In this document: positions 21,885-34,340 of the stretch, piece after piece | Layout of the letters: every line of letters begins with the position of its first letter | Numbering within the stretch: position 1 is the stretch's first letter | Assembly: GCA_944548615.1 (NCBI GenBank) | Contig: OX155951.1 | Span: 37,320,995 to 37,384,994, forward strand | Direction of reading: 5' to 3' | Source: Micropterix aruncella | Lineage: Eukaryota > Arthropoda > Insecta > Lepidoptera > Micropterigidae | DNA length: 64,000 bases | Notes under the pieces: generated by a model | Database searches by the model: none | What the model saw: the letters and a program-made list of their open reading frames with translations, nothing else | What the model was told of the DNA's origin: nothing | Position numbers and translations under genes: made by a program

Positions 21885-23050
21885 TTATAGCCGACTATTT
21901 TTATTGCGCCATTGTTATTGTTGTAATTTAATATTTGTAATATTTTTAATCCGACTATTTTATAACCGACTCTTCGTATTTACATTTTGACTTTTTGCAG
22001 TATTTTAGCAGCTTAAATTAATAAAAATGATTTTAAATTTTTATTGTAAATTTAATTAATAATTGTTTTAGAATTTTAAAAAATAGTCAATATTAAAAAC
22101 AAATAATTATACCACATAAGGTATAATATCAGATAAGGAGTCGGCGAACAAAACGATCTAAATCGCTTTTGGACCCAAACATGTTTTTTTTATCGGTACG
22201 CCTTGGGCCGCTCTATCGATTGGTAAAACTATTTACTACCAAAACGACCTAGACACCTTAGAAAAATGAGGCAGAAATTACATATTTCGTCCAAAACGAT
22301 TTATCGCTAGTTGTAAATGGTTGATTATTTAGAATTAAAAGGAATTTCTTTCAAAATGATCGAATCTGCTACTAAATCATAGCCCGTAAATATGTTTTCT
22401 TTCGAAATGGTCTAAATATATATTTGTTAGCACCTTTTCTTGTTTTTGTTGCGGTATTCCTAATTTATGTATATCACATTCACATTTAAGCCTAGATTAG
22501 GTAATATGAGTTACTGTGCAAATTGGTTTGGTGTAAATGGTGAAAAAAATGTCATCTGGTACGGTTGCGACACTCAACGCCGGTTCTAAGAAGACATATT
22601 CATATATTTCTTAAATAATATTCTTTATTTTGAGAAATTTTTAGATATCCATTAATTAAGGATTTAATAGATTATGATTAAGGATGTAGAAATATAAAAA
22701 AATGCCTAAATGTTTTAATTTATTATTTTTATAACACCAGTTGCAATTAAAACGGTATAATTTATGAATATTTTTATTAATTATGTCCCATTATTCCAAT
22801 GAAAAAATACTTGCGAATGCTAGATCTTGTACAAATCAGTTAAAGTGTCAACAAAAAAAACAAAATATACAAATAAACAAATGCAAGTACGCTATTTAGT
22901 GTTTTGCCTCTTCTGTAAAATTGAGTTCAACGCGTTAAGATCGTTTTGTTCGCCGACTCCTCACATAACTATCTAAAATCAGTCAGTTTATACTAAGTGT
23001 AGGGATGCTTACCAACTGGCTTGAATTAAAAATATTATAAAACATATTAA
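21885..23050 (+). repeat. dispersed repeat interrupted by hAT-like MITE
   Basis: The left part (21885-22128) and right part (22969-23050) together match 15640-16020. The middle is the TIR element at 22137-22960. Confidence 0.55.
22137..22960. mobile_element. hAT-like non-autonomous DNA transposon
   Basis: Inverted ends GGAGTCGGCGAACAAAACGA are perfect over about 22 bases. Flanking 8-mers are TCAGATAA (22129-22136) and TCACATAA (22961-22968), seven of eight identical, the TSD size of hAT elements. The 824-bp interior is AT-rich and has no transposase. The host repeat is uninterrupted at 15640-16020, supporting the boundaries. Confidence 0.75.
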
Positions 23051-24251
23051 ATAAAATATGCCACCGGGAGATGGGGGTTCGGAAATTATATAGTAGGCAT
23101 AGTTTACTCTATCTACAACATACACATATATGTATATATAGTATGAAACATGATATTACAGCTTTGAATTACGCAGATCGTAAAGTGCAATTTGCTGTCG
23201 GAAGGAGCTAATCCTGAAAATTGATTTGCTGAAGATGGCTAGCAGAGGCTTTGGCGTGCCGTATTCCCGTTAATGAATTTAATCAAGAAGCTTCCAATGT
23301 AGAGTAGCTGCTCCACGTTATATTATTTAACGCGAGATTGAGACAAGTACTTGTAACAAATGCTACGTCACATGTGAGAGACGAAGAAACAAAAAAAAAA
23401 TATAGGAAATTTAACTTACTAGTTTCAGTATCGAAGTTGGAAAAAAACTGCATAAAGTAAGTACGATCCATACATTACATTACATTTTCGTAGTGTCCAA
23501 TTGACGGCTAAAACCGCTCTTGGACGTGTCAAAATAATTGTGTTAGGTAGTAAGTCTCGTTACTACTCTCTACTTAACATACTTTAGTTAGTTAGGAATT
23601 TAACTACTAAATTGTCAAACTATACATATAAATATAAATAATCAAAATGGAAGCCGAATATTTGAAGTAGTCAATAATTCTAAAAGATACATATTAAAAT
23701 TTTTCATCGTAATATTCAAACTGTCAGTAAAATAGTAAATAATCAAATTATAGCTACGCCACGCCTTTAAAAACCTAAAGTACAAATATAAGACCAAATA
23801 AAATAACCAGACAATAAGGCTCTACTTTTTTAAGCCATTCAAATGGGCACAATATTTGAAAAGTCATGGCTCTCAAATTCGGCCAGATCATAGAAAGGGT
23901 GGCCTAACAGAATCTCTTTGATGTTTTTTTTTAATTTTACATCCCCCAGCTGCTTTACAGTGGGAGTAGATTATAGATCATATAATTTAATGCTAATTTA
24001 AATTTAATGCATATTGTATCTCTATCGCAAGCTTACTCTATAAAAGTACACCGAGAAAAATATAACGATGTTTGTCGCGTGTTTCATTATCACAAAAAGC
24101 ACGTGAAAATAATAAATAATGAATTATTAAAACAATATGGCAGAGTTATGAGATAAGGTAGGCTGTGCTTTTATACCTCTATGCAGCGTACGCCACTGCT
24201 TGCCATATAAGAAATCCTATTTATTATTGAATGTTTCCCCAAATAAACGTT
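23051..24251. other. no gene; short dispersed block at 23485-23560
   Basis: GTCCAATTGACGGCTAAAAC with CGCTCTTGGACGTGTCAAAA at 23497-23540 recurs at 41555-41610 and in split form at 36787-36830 and 37560-37590. The rest is AT-rich without recognisable content. Confidence 0.45.
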
Positions 24252-25028
24252 GAATAGAATAGAATAACTTTATTATGCTACAAAAACATTACTTAATGAA
24301 TATTTCACTAGTTTTATAAAAAAAGTCAATTTATGCACAAATGGCGGACCTATCGCTATAGCGATATCTTACAGTGAATCATTTGATAAATTAATTCTTA
24401 ATTGTAACCGCACAATACACACATAAGTAATAGAGTTAAATTTAATATAAACTGATACAAATATATGTCAATAACTAACGCTAAGGTTGCCCAGGGAAGG
24501 ATAAAGGAGAGGACAGGATGAGGTATTTGTTTAGTGGCTGTGTGAAAATGAATGTTTCTCAACAACTTTTTGAAAGTGAGCATCGACGGTGCATGTCTGA
24601 TAGAGTGAGGGAGCTGATTCCATAAACGAGCAGAATGGACCTAAAAAAATATGCGTGTAAATAGAAGAGTGATGTGTGTTATAACACCAGCTGCAATTGA
24701 AACGAATTGGAAGATCGGATTGATCAGAAGATTGGAAGAAACGGCTTGATCGAAGTGGAAGACCGTGGCATCCCAAAGGGTGGAATTTCTCCTTGAGATA
24801 GGAGGGCAATGTGGGGGTATTGAGTATGTTGTAGAGTAGCGACAACGTATGCACATTTCTTTGTATCGCGAATAGGAAGCCAATGAAGTTGCTCACGAAA
24901 GCAGCTAACATGTTTTAACTTTCTCAAGTTAAAAACATACCTGAGTACAATATTTTGCAGACGCTTCAGCTTATTCAAAATAACCTCACTGGCATCTATA
25001 TAACAAACATTACCGTAGTCAATGAATA
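24252..25028 (-). pseudogene. LINE ORF2 C-terminus and 3' UTR (Jockey/CR1-like)
   Basis: Minus-strand reading from 25028 gives IDYGNVCYIDAS, then LNKLKRLQNIVLRYVFNLRK, REQLHWLPIRDTKK and, after a frameshift, LLYNILNTPTLPSYL. This series is the C-terminal region after the RT palm in Jockey/CR1-type LINEs. At least one frameshift (near 24850) splits it. The 3' UTR ends with an AATAAAGTTATTCTATTCTA tail at 24252-24275. The upstream part is missing because the next element (25029-26740) abuts it in the same orientation. Confidence 0.75.
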
Positions 25029-26740
25029 ATGGTTATTACATGCATGTTTGATGATGATGTCCTCCTCATCGTGATCCGACGACGGCGACCCTTGATTGAC
25101 AGGACTTCTTCGAAGATGCGCGCGGAAGTGACTCGTGAATCCCAGTTTGTTTTTGAAGGTCCGATTACAACAACTACAGTAGAGTTCCCCGCAGTTGTTG
25201 TAAGTGTATGTGTACGTGGGCTTCGGACGAGTTTTGCGCTGTTGGCGGTTTGAGTCGAGGTTTACAAGCCGGGCTTCCTCAAACTCTTTAATTTTTGTGG
25301 TCACCGTGGAGCGCCACTCGCTGCGTTTGTGAGCAGCCCTCTCCCAGCTCTCAGGTGGAATACCACTGGCGGTTAGGTGCCTTTTTAATACATCCTTGTA
25401 GCGTAGGTGCTGTCCGCCGACTTTGCGTGCGCCTTTTGAGAGTTGGGCATAAAACACGGCTTTCGGGAGGCGGTCGTCTTTCATACGCACTACATGCCCA
25501 CACCACCTCAGCTGAGCTTTCATGAGCATAGCTTCCATGCCCTGAATTTTCGTCCGTCGTAACACTTCTGTGTTTGACACACGGTCTTCCCATGTTATCC
25601 TCAGGATGTTTCGGAGGCACCTCATGTGGAAGACGTCTAATTTTTTAATATCTTTCCTGTAGAGGCACCATGTTTCGGATGCATATAACAATATGGGTAG
25701 GACAATCGCTTTGTAGACGGCCAGCTTTGTTTGCAGTTTCAGATCATGCGATTTCCATACACGTTGGTTTAGTTTTCCGAAGGCGGAGGCAGCTCTGGCT
25801 ATGCGTACTGGGATTTCAGTGTCCAGACGGTTATCATTCCTAATCTCACTGCCAAGGTAGCGAAAGTTAGATACTACCTCTAAGACACCGTTACCCAGGC
25901 GAATGTTAGGTTCTTCAGGTTGACTTCCTCGCGGAGGCTGAGCCATTACCTGGGTCTTGGACGTGTCGAAAGCCTTCTCAAGATCAATGAAACAGAGGTA
26001 AAGTGGACGGTGCTGCTCGAGGCTTTTCTCCTGCATCTGCTTCAAGACGAATATTGCGTCGATGGTTCCCCTGCTTGGCCGGAAACCGCATCGGCTCTCG
26101 GGTAGGATCTCTTCTGCGAATGCACATAGCCTTGAGTCAATGATATGTGCGAGGATTTTTCCAGCAACTACGAGGAGAGATATTCCGCGATATAATCCAC
26201 ACTCCGAAGCGTCGCCCTTGCCTTTGTAGAGCGTGCATATAGAAGCATCTTTCCATGCCTGTGGGATGGTCTCTTGAGCCCAGATTGTGAGGAAGGGATG
26301 ATATAAACTGCTGTGGATCGCTGGACCGCCGTACTTAAATACCTCTGGAGGCAGGATGTCAGAACCTGGGGCTTTACCATTTTGGAGGCGCTGGATGGAT
26401 TTTTGCATTTCGAACAAGCTGGGAGGTTCGTCAAGCTCGTGGATAACTGGTCTACATGGCACGTTGTTCAGAAAGGTAGGTAGAGCTTGAAGGATTGAGG
26501 ATGCTCTGGAAGTGTTCCTTCCATCTGGATAGGATATCACCCTTGTCGGTGAGCCGCTTGGAGCCATCCTGGCTGCGCATGGGAACAACCTTTTTGACTC
26601 GTGGTCCAAAGATGGTTTGGAGACTCTGGTAAAATTTCCCTATCTGTTTAGTGTCGGCCCATCGTTGTAGTTCTTCAGCTCTTTCAAGCCACCAGGTGTC
26701 TTTGATACATGCATGTTTACCACTTTCTTCGTTATTCGAT
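25029..26740 (-). pseudogene. LINE reverse transcriptase with catalytic deletion and C-terminal zinc finger
   Basis: The long frame ends at 24996, the last codons running into the neighbouring LINE. Order on the minus strand: a RT-flanking segment (FYQSLQTIFGPRVKK) in another frame at about 26500-26640, then KAPGSDILPPEVFKYGG, FRPSRGTIDAIFVLKQ and palm motif A, IDLEKAFDT. The frame then jumps straight to KTQVMAQPP, so motif B (the QGS-type block) and the YADD catalytic loop are absent while the frame stays open (junction near 25960). Further on: RYLGSEI, ASETWCLYRK, LRWCGHVVRMKDDRLPK and a C2H2-like finger (C..C.R.F...GF..H.RAH). A frameshift lies near 26490. The clade is uncertain (RTE- or CR1-related). 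It cannot make active RT. Confidence 0.85.
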
Positions 26741-27314
26741 TTTAATTTAGGCAGTAGACACTATATCCCTACTAATATATTGACACGATCAATATTTTTT
26801 TTGCAGATTCCCAGACTAAAATGTGTAGCATTTGCAAATGCGTCCATTCTAGTCGAAAGTGAACAGGGGCGAATCGTTCTGAGAGAGTCGACTGCCAGTA
26901 TGGAAGTGATCAGATTACAGCCATTTGCTCGCGTAAAAGATTTTCCAAGCTGTCGCTTAAGAGCCTCGCGAATTAGGAGCGAAAATCTTATCAGTATCGT
27001 TCCGTTTTATTTGCTCCACCGGGAGATTCTTTTAGAATTTTGGTGATGGAGAAATGAAATCGAATAAAATGGCGAATAGTTTCGCACGAAACCTGACAAA
27101 GTCAGAAAACGTACTTGTTTAGGAGTTATATATTTTAATCAATTTTTTTTAGTAAATATGACAAATTTACGATTGCAGCTTCGTAATACGATTGCAGGTT
27201 CGTTCACATCATAATATTTTAAATTATATATCAAATATATTTGGAATTTTAATTAGTAGAACCGTAAAAGCTTTAAGTAAATGTTTAGTTGTTATATTTA
27301 TAAAGACATCCTTT
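26741..27314. other. no gene recognised
   Basis: A 77-codon plus-strand open stretch at 26816-27046 follows a pyrimidine-rich AG (TTTTTTTTGCAG), like an acceptor site, but shows no domain and no partner exon. Confidence 0.35.
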
Positions 27315-27589
27315 AAAGGCTCCTCTTCACAATGGCCCATGATGGGCGATTAAAAAAGTGGCCATCATCGCCGCAATCGTGGGTAGCTCTCTACACAATC
27401 GTGACTGTTCATTTACTCACTATCGTACCCACGGTTTTCAGTTTTGTACCGACAATTACCGTTTGATGTACCGACAATTAATCGATTACTCACGATTACA
27501 GGCGATGATGCGCACAGACGATTATGCTCTCTATACAATCGTGCGTGCCTGTACTCGGCCATCATGGGCCATTGTGAAGAGGGGCCTTT
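27315..27589. mobile_element. MITE with about 33-bp TIRs
   Basis: Ends AAAGGCTCCTCTTCACAATG and CATTGTGAAGAGGGGCCTTT are inverted copies extending to about 33 bp with CCCATGATGG. Subterminal blocks ACACAATCGTGACTG and TACAATCGTGCGTGCC form a further repeat pair. No TSD could be fixed. The GGCTC start recalls the element at 4436. Confidence 0.7.
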
Positions 27590-27867
27590 GTATTTCGTTT
27601 GGCACGCACGCACTCACAATCTTATGTTATACGGAGGTAAACTTTGGTGAATTCTCATTACCATTTACGATTTAGAGATATTTTTGTTATTGCAAGGACC
27701 GTTTTAGTGCCTTTTTAATAAATAATTATTTTGATTTGCTTTTATTATTTTTTGTCTATTTATAATTTCTGACAATTGAATAACATTTATTATTATTTTA
27801 CCATTTAGTTAAATATTTTTTTGCTTATATTATTTGTGATTATTATATTACAAATTGATTATTATTA
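27590..27867. other. AT-rich, probably 3' UTR of the LINE ending at 28000
   Basis: No ORF. Adjacent to and in line with the LINE terminus that follows, but without a second copy of this part its membership is inference. Confidence 0.3.
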
Positions 27868-28000
27868 CTGGAAGATATTGCTGTAGTGTAGCAATAAGTC
27901 CGCCATTGTACCTTATTTTATTGTGCAATAAAGAGATTTTCATTTCATTTCATTTCATTTCATTTCATTTTCATTTCATTTCATTCATTTCATTTCATTA
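27868..28000 (+). repeat. LINE 3' end with (ATTTC)n tail, copy 2
   Basis: CTGGAAGATATTGCTG, GTAGCAATAAGTCCGCCATT and TGTACCTTATTTTATTGTGC lead to AATAAAGAGATTTTC and about 16 ATTTC-type units. Same terminus as 12331 and 41430. The longest and cleanest tail of the three. Confidence 0.75.
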
Positions 28001-29086
28001 TTAATTGAATACTTTTTACTACTCATTTTAAGTTCATTGTTAGTATAGGAAATTTATTTTCGTTCGATGCAGCTTTGCGTGAAATAGGAAACTAGAAATC
28101 TGTAAAACCGATTGCTATAATTTTACTATAATAATATTATCATTGTTGTTTATCCCTTGATTGTTTATTAGGCATCAGTGTTCTTAATTAACTTTAAAAT
28201 ATTTTCATATATAGAGTAGGTTTCAACAATCTGTAAAGATTTCAGAAAAAATAATTGAAATTGATAATGTGATAGACGTTGTCACCGTAGTCTTGAAGTA
28301 AACATATGAGAGTTTGCACCACATCGCATTTTAGAGAAGCAGGCTGACTTGAGGACGTATACAACTTATGAACTCGTGGTTCCTTACTGTGCCGAATGTA
28401 AAGGAACTTCGCATAACTCTACTCCGCACTTACGTCAGTGAAACAAGAGTGAAGTGGGGAGAGGGGGGGGGGGGGGGGATGGTTGGAAGGAAGGTGGTTA
28501 CGAGTCGAATATATTGCCATTTATTTATCCGCCTATCATTTATCATTTTGCGCACCCGTCGAGGCATTTTCCACTTAGAGTTCGCGAGATAAGAAAAGTT
28601 GGAAAAGCGATTTGATGGAAAAGTTTTCCGCGGCGTGATTTTGAATAAAAACTCTTTTGACGCCATTTCTCCTCGTAATTGAGTGAGCCTGCGAAGCCCG
28701 GCTTTCCCTGTGTAGCACTTCATAAGTGAGCGATGGTCGGTATTCGGAATAAGTAGCGACTTCAAGCAAGTGAATGGCGTTTTCTTTTAAACAGAATATG
28801 GCTATGCCGTGGCATAATATGTATTTTATTAGACTGTTTCTTGTTGATTTTGATCCTTTAGATACCCCCTTTAGCGCACAGGACATAACAGTCTGAACAA
28901 GGGGAAGGGTTTCCTATTTTACCATTAATTGTATATGGTATTAGATTGCTCAACGCAGTAGGTACTACGATTTGGCAGGTAGGATTTTACCTCGAAACGC
29001 AACGTGTAGACGCAACATTAAGCAACTCATATTTCCAAAAAAATATTAAATTTCAATTATGGTGGCGTTCGTGGTATAACAATATA
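28001..29086. other. no gene; poly-G run at 28463-28479
   Basis: A run of about 15 uninterrupted G lies in a G-rich plus-strand stretch (28450-28500). No coding domain. 28930-29080 is AT-rich flank of structured repeat copy B. Confidence 0.45.
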
Positions 29087-29790
29087 TAGAGTTGTCAACT
29101 ACAACGGGCGAACCCGTCACCTCAGAAAGTTTAAACGATTAGTCGTTCTCTCTCCCGTGAAGTGAACGCAGAAGACTTGGACAAAACAATCCACCGCCAA
29201 GCTCCGCCACATGCCCGCAAGAGGCCAACGCCTAAACCGCGAGATAGCCAGGAGTGTTACTCAGCGGGCTTACATTCACGCCCTTGCTTCCAATTGCGAT
29301 CAGATTACTCCGGCCTCTCGATTGGTTACGAGTTCGATGTCGCTTGCGCGGTTCTCTCCCTTACGAAGCGGTGAAACGGTGTATACCGAATCTATTGCGG
29401 ACCGCGGCTTCCTTTACCCGGCTGTAAACCCAGGATCGGGTAGCCGATGGTCGTTTCAAGAGCAGTCGCCGTAAGGTCCGCATCCACCCCCGCTCTATAG
29501 GAAACAGTACTGCTTTCAGACTCCCCCGACTGTTAGTCAGAGGGCACAGTCGATTGGCTTACGCCGCACGGTGTGCAGACCGTCCAGGAGCGCCAGAAGT
29601 TTGATTCCTAGGGAAAACTAGCACTAAGGCCAGAGTCCTACTCGGGCTCGCACTTCATGCGTGGAGGCCGCCGGATGGGTGTTGACCCGTAAGTGTGACC
29701 AACCCTGAACAGAATGGGTCTTCGTGGCCAACTCAGGAAGGGCCCATTAGCTCCCAAACAATATGGCGGCGTACTTTAGTTAGCGCTCTA
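29087..29790 (-). repeat. structured GC-rich repeat family, copy B (longest)
   Basis: Begins TAGAGTTGTCAACTACAACG and GGCGAACCCGTCACCTCAG. Then GAACGCAGAAGACTT, GTCGCTTGCGCGGTT, TTGCGGACCG, GTCGTTTCAAGAGCAG and GGATGGGTGTTGACCCG, each found in order in copies A, C or D. Clearly richer in G and C than its surroundings. Frames are broken on both strands. Right limit approximate. Confidence 0.65.
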
Positions 29791-30119
29791 AACACGCTTA
29801 TAGAGCCACCCACTCTCGAAATAAAAAAACAATATAACAACAAGTGAATTTTTAAATCATACATTTTAGTATTTTAATATTATTAACATATCTTTATGTT
29901 TTGAAAATATACAAAAAGTGCCTGTTGCGGTAATTATTGCTGTCTTTGCCATCATTTAAGAAATTGAGCGGGAAACGCAACTTCATGGCAATCGTAGATC
30001 TAAACATTCATCAATCTTCTCTAATGGTAAATATGATGGCGTTGTAGGTGGGGCAGTATGGCTGTGTACAATTTATGGTGCTCTTAACATACTTATACGG
30101 TATTCTATCTCAAAATAAA
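29791..30119. other. no gene recognised
   Basis: AT-rich; a block (ATTTTAGTATTTTAATATTA) repeats at about 30160 in similar form, so this may be a diverged tandem copy of the next repeat. Confidence 0.35.
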
Positions 30120-30440
30120 ATATGAATAAAATAACGACCGAATTTTAAAATCACACCTCTTATTATTTTAATATTATTTACATAAAAAAGGTAATTTTTT
30201 AAATTGGTATACAGGTTTCATGAAGTAACAATTACCCACTTTATAGCTCCGATAGACTAATCGATGGCATTTTAATCTCTCCGTATTACAATCAGCCTAT
30301 ATATAAATGCGGTAGATGTCACTAATAACTGAAAGTTATAATTGTTGCCACTAGTTAAATTAATGGTTTTTTATAATCAATCAGTCCTCTATAAAATAAT
30401 ATTCGTTAATTGTTAATATAGTTGACCAATTAAATTGCTA
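30120..30440 (+). repeat. dispersed repeat paired with 17700-17960
   Basis: ATCAGCCTATATATAAATGC, GTTAAATTAATGG and TAATCAATCAGTCCT align in order with the other copy. Non-coding. Confidence 0.5.
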
Positions 30441-31939
30441 TTAGTTTCAGCTACATGTCGCCGGCGCACAAGGGTTTCCAAAACGTACTATGATTTTGAG
30501 TAATCTATATACGAGTATAATCAATGATTAAACATACTTACTCCTCGATGTTGCTAATTACCTGAAGGATGGTTTCAGTTTTAGTTTTAATTACAATTTT
30601 ATTTTGTGTTTTTTGTTTTTTGTAGTAATCACAGTATTGAACAAGCACGCACAAAATTAAACGTCCACCTTAGAACAGGTCCCGGCCTAGTTAGGTGACG
30701 TTGTCACTGGACTATGCAATGTATTCATTTTCTGCTATTTATTCAATGTTTAAAATATTTCTGTGCATAGTTCCTAAGATAAAATTGTTTTAAATTACTT
30801 TTGAATTACTTAATAAAAAAATTAAAAAATCAGTGGTACATTACGTATTCACGATTAAATACACGTTTAAATATACTGAATTCAATTCATTTAATCAAAA
30901 GACATTATGTTTATATTGTTTTCGGTGAATTCTACAAGTAAAATTTCATTGGAAAGAACCGCCAAAGAAAAGAAAAAATTCACCACATTTTTGATTAATT
31001 CAATGTTGATTCTATATCTTTCAAAAATATTTGATTTCTGTAGTCCTTGTCGTTCACGTCCTGGGCGTTTTCGTGAATTGAGAAAATGAAACAGAAAGAT
31101 TAAAGACGGGAAGAAAATAAGTAAGTAAATAATAAATCTTTTACATGTATTGAAGTGAATAATATGTCGACGTAGGAAAATTATCTTAAATAAAAATAGT
31201 CAATAAAGGTAAATATAGCCTTTGGGTTATAACAATACGTATAGTACTTTATAACGTGAACTTACAAAAAAATTTGATAAGCGCCATCCCGTTTTGAAGA
31301 TGAAACGAGAAAACTAAATTTGGAAATAGAAAAAAAGAAAAAGAAACAAAAAAAAATATTCAATTACAATTTTAAAAAAAAAACAAAAGACTCAGGTGCT
31401 GTTATCAGAAAAAGCTGCTTTCTACTGGTTTAGCCAAAACGGATTTCCCGCAAATTAAACCACCGACTTAGTGCAGAATTTAGCCGTGTAATTACCAATA
31501 AACATCCAGGTAATACGAAAAATAAAGAAACACCCTTGAATTGACAGAAATGAAAGAAAAATGACTATTCGAGTTAAAGACTCAAGGTTCACATAACAAA
31601 TACAGCTAGACAGACAAACTTCTTTATAAAATCCATGTTATTTTGACAAGAACCTGTGTTTTTGCCGGGATTTACACACGACACGAGATTTATGGTTTTA
31701 TGTTTTATTTAATACTGTAAAAGTAATTTATATAGATTGTTTATTTTTTTTTTGTATTATTGCAACACTAAGGTTATTGACAGCTATCAAATAAGTTGAG
31801 GTTAGGGGAATCATGACTGAGAAACATGGTATTTCCTAACACAAAACCAACGGAATGATTATGATAACTGGCAAAATCCCTACATAGCATGTGCCTATGT
31901 TCACAAAAAGTAATTTTTGTTACAATTTGAAGGGACAAC
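30441..31939. other. no gene recognised
   Basis: AT-rich with A-rich stretches near 31320-31390. No domain in any open frame. Confidence 0.4.
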
Positions 31940-32440
31940 TAGAGTTGCCAACTACAACAGGCGAACCCGTCACCTGAGGAAGTTTCAACGATATTAGATG
32001 TCTCCCGTGAGGTGAGCGTAGAAGACTTCGGACAACACAAACCACCGTCTAGTTACGCCACATGCCCTTAAGGATCCAACGCCTTACCGTGAGATAACCA
32101 GGTTAATCACCTAGCGGGCCGACTTTCGCGCCCTTACTTCAATTTGCAACCAGTATACTCCGGTCTTCCTACTGGTTACAGGTTCGAGGTCGCTTGCGCG
32201 GTCCTCTCCCTTAAGTAGCGGTGATACGGTGTCTACCGAATCTATCGCGGACAACAGCATCCTTTGTCCGGCTCTTCACCCGGTGTCGGTTAGCGGATTG
32301 GTCGTTTCAAGAGCAGTTGCCGTAAGGTAAACAACTATCCCTGCTCTATATGAGACAGTTCTGTTTCCAGACTCACCCGACTGTCGGTCAGAATGCACAA
32401 TCGATTGGCTGAGGCCGCACGGTGCGCAAACCGTCCAAGT
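31940..32440 (-). repeat. structured GC-rich repeat family, copy C
   Basis: Begins TAGAGTTGCCAACTACAACA and GGCGAACCCGTCACCTGAG; follows copy B block by block and stops at GCAAACCGTCCA, where copies B and D continue. The abrupt stop at the right with an intact left end is what a 5' truncation of a minus-strand element would give. Confidence 0.65.
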
Positions 32441-33559
32441 AATCATCTATTCCATAACATGATTTATATACATAGCGTATTTTTGATACGAGAAATAATT
32501 TGTTTCCCCGGCAACATTAAGGATTCTTCGGGAATTTTATTATAAAAGTGAATATTACGCTGCCGTTAATAAAGAACCCCACTTTTTTGAGTCGAAAATT
32601 AAGAAATTGTAGATCATTTTTATTTTTCGTGTCTACATTGATGCGATCACTTACTTTTGTCAACTTTGTTATACATTGGCGAGCATACATTATATTTGCA
32701 AAAATAAATTGAGAAGCAAGTGTGAGGACATTAATTTAATTAAAAATCCCTAAAACCCGGTGTCCCTAGAACCTAGTCCGGCATATTGGCGACCAAATGT
32801 ATATTACTGTCTTCATCTCGAACTTTTTATTGCACCTTCCAGGGGCGGACTAATATTACTAATATTACTTGGGGGCCTGCCTAATTAATCAACTAATTGC
32901 CATTTTGCCAAAATCTGTTTTTGATAATGATGTCTAGGTCACTAGGTACACAATATATTAAAAAACAGGACAATACAATATTTTATTTGTTTAATATGAA
33001 ACACAAACCCAACTGACACACACAAACATTTAACTTTTCACTAAAATAGACAAAACAACATTAATACTAATTGTAATAATGTCTTAATTAGTAGCTTAAT
33101 TAAGCAAGTAGTAATATTATTTGTAAAGCTAGTTAATATAATTAAAATTTAAACAAACATTCATTACTAGTTACCTATCGACAAGGCACTAGCCACGGTA
33201 GGAACTCAACTGCTATACATAGATGTTATTTCTATGAATATAGATTTTAAAAAATAGGTATTGCTAAAGAATTTGTCGCTAGCGGTCCGCCCCATCCACC
33301 GAGAAATTGATACATGAAGCTTGTTCGCTGCGAATGACTGCGTTTGCGAGAAAATACACTGAAAACAAGCGGCAGGGAGTCCTCCGGAATAGATGCTAGA
33401 ATTTGATCAACCTTTTGATAGGTTTTTTGAAAATTTGAGATTTCGTTTTTTAATTCTCAATATTGTCCATTATTTTCAATGGAGGCTGGGGCCCTTTATA
33501 TCCACGGGGCCCTGGGCTGCAGCCCAAAAAGCCCTTATATAGATCCGCCCCTGGAGCCT
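32441..33559. other. no gene recognised
   Basis: AT-rich. GGGGCGGACTAATATT at 32842 and GATCCGCCCCTGGAGCC at 33540 may be diverged inverted ends of an unassigned element of about 700 bp. Confidence 0.3.
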
Positions 33560-34243
33560 TCACAATACTCTCCCTCTGCCGGGAAAGCAATAATATCTCC
33601 CTTCACGTACGAACAAATTGAACAAATAATCATGCATCACCTCAAAGTTCGCACCCTTACAATATTCCAGAGCCGATGGATGATAAGTGACATAACACGT
33701 GTCAGGTACAATTTTTCTATCAAAACTGTTTGAAATCTCCCACCTGCGTTTGCTCCCTCCCCCCACCCCTAAAGGTTGGCGACATGGGCGAAAACCAATT
33801 GCAGTATTCGAAATTGCCCGGCGTAAGGTGGTAATGGAAGCCATTTTTTATAATATAACACCTGCCCTTTTTATATAAAGCGGTCGTTCGCGTCGCAAAT
33901 CGTCCGATAATTCTATGGCCGTCGACGTATTAACAGCTAACTGGCGGCCATTTATATAGACCCCGAGGTTGGACGTTGAAACGACAGTAACTTTATATTT
34001 GACAGGGTTTTTTATGAGAAAAGTGTGCTGATTGAGTCGATTTGTCACACCTTCGATTTGCAGTTGATACAGCTGTCCTTTATAATAATCAGGGTGTGTG
34101 TTTTCTTTATTGGAGGAAAACTCGCTTATCCCTAGCCTTATCGTAAAAAAACAAGATGAAATTAAATGCGGAATATCACAACGACAAGAATTATGTAGAA
34201 TGATTTTATGTCGTTCTCTTTCTAACTGTAAATATATTCTGTT
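33560..34243 (-). pseudogene. unassigned open region, two consecutive frames
   Basis: On the minus strand one frame is open from about 34243 to the stop at 33848 (about 130 codons), although its first Met is at 34048. After that single stop the same frame continues, with a Met at 33844, to 33560 (94 codons). The first part has balanced composition with alternating hydrophobic residues (KYKVTVVSTSNLGVYINGRQ), like a beta-rich protein; the second starts with an Arg-rich stretch (TTLRRAISNTAIGFRPCRQP). I recognise neither. The long shared frame with a single stop suggests a recent remnant of a mobile element or integrated viral gene rather than chance, but part of the second ORF overlaps a repeat-like segment (33560-33600). 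Confidence 0.3.
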
Positions 34244-34340
34244 TTATAAGCTACGTCCGGATTATAAACATTGCCATATGACATTTTCAGCGTTTAAAAC
34301 GTATGGTATGATGCAATATGGCTACCCAAATTTAAAGCTG

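Noticed and set aside
26816..27046. Possible host exon after a pyrimidine tract and AG
   Set aside because: No recognisable domain, no partner exon, no donor site consistent with the frame; it ends in a stop without a clear polyadenylation context.
28463..28479. Poly-G run as functional element
   Set aside because: A simple homopolymer with no related structure; also a likely site of sequencing error.
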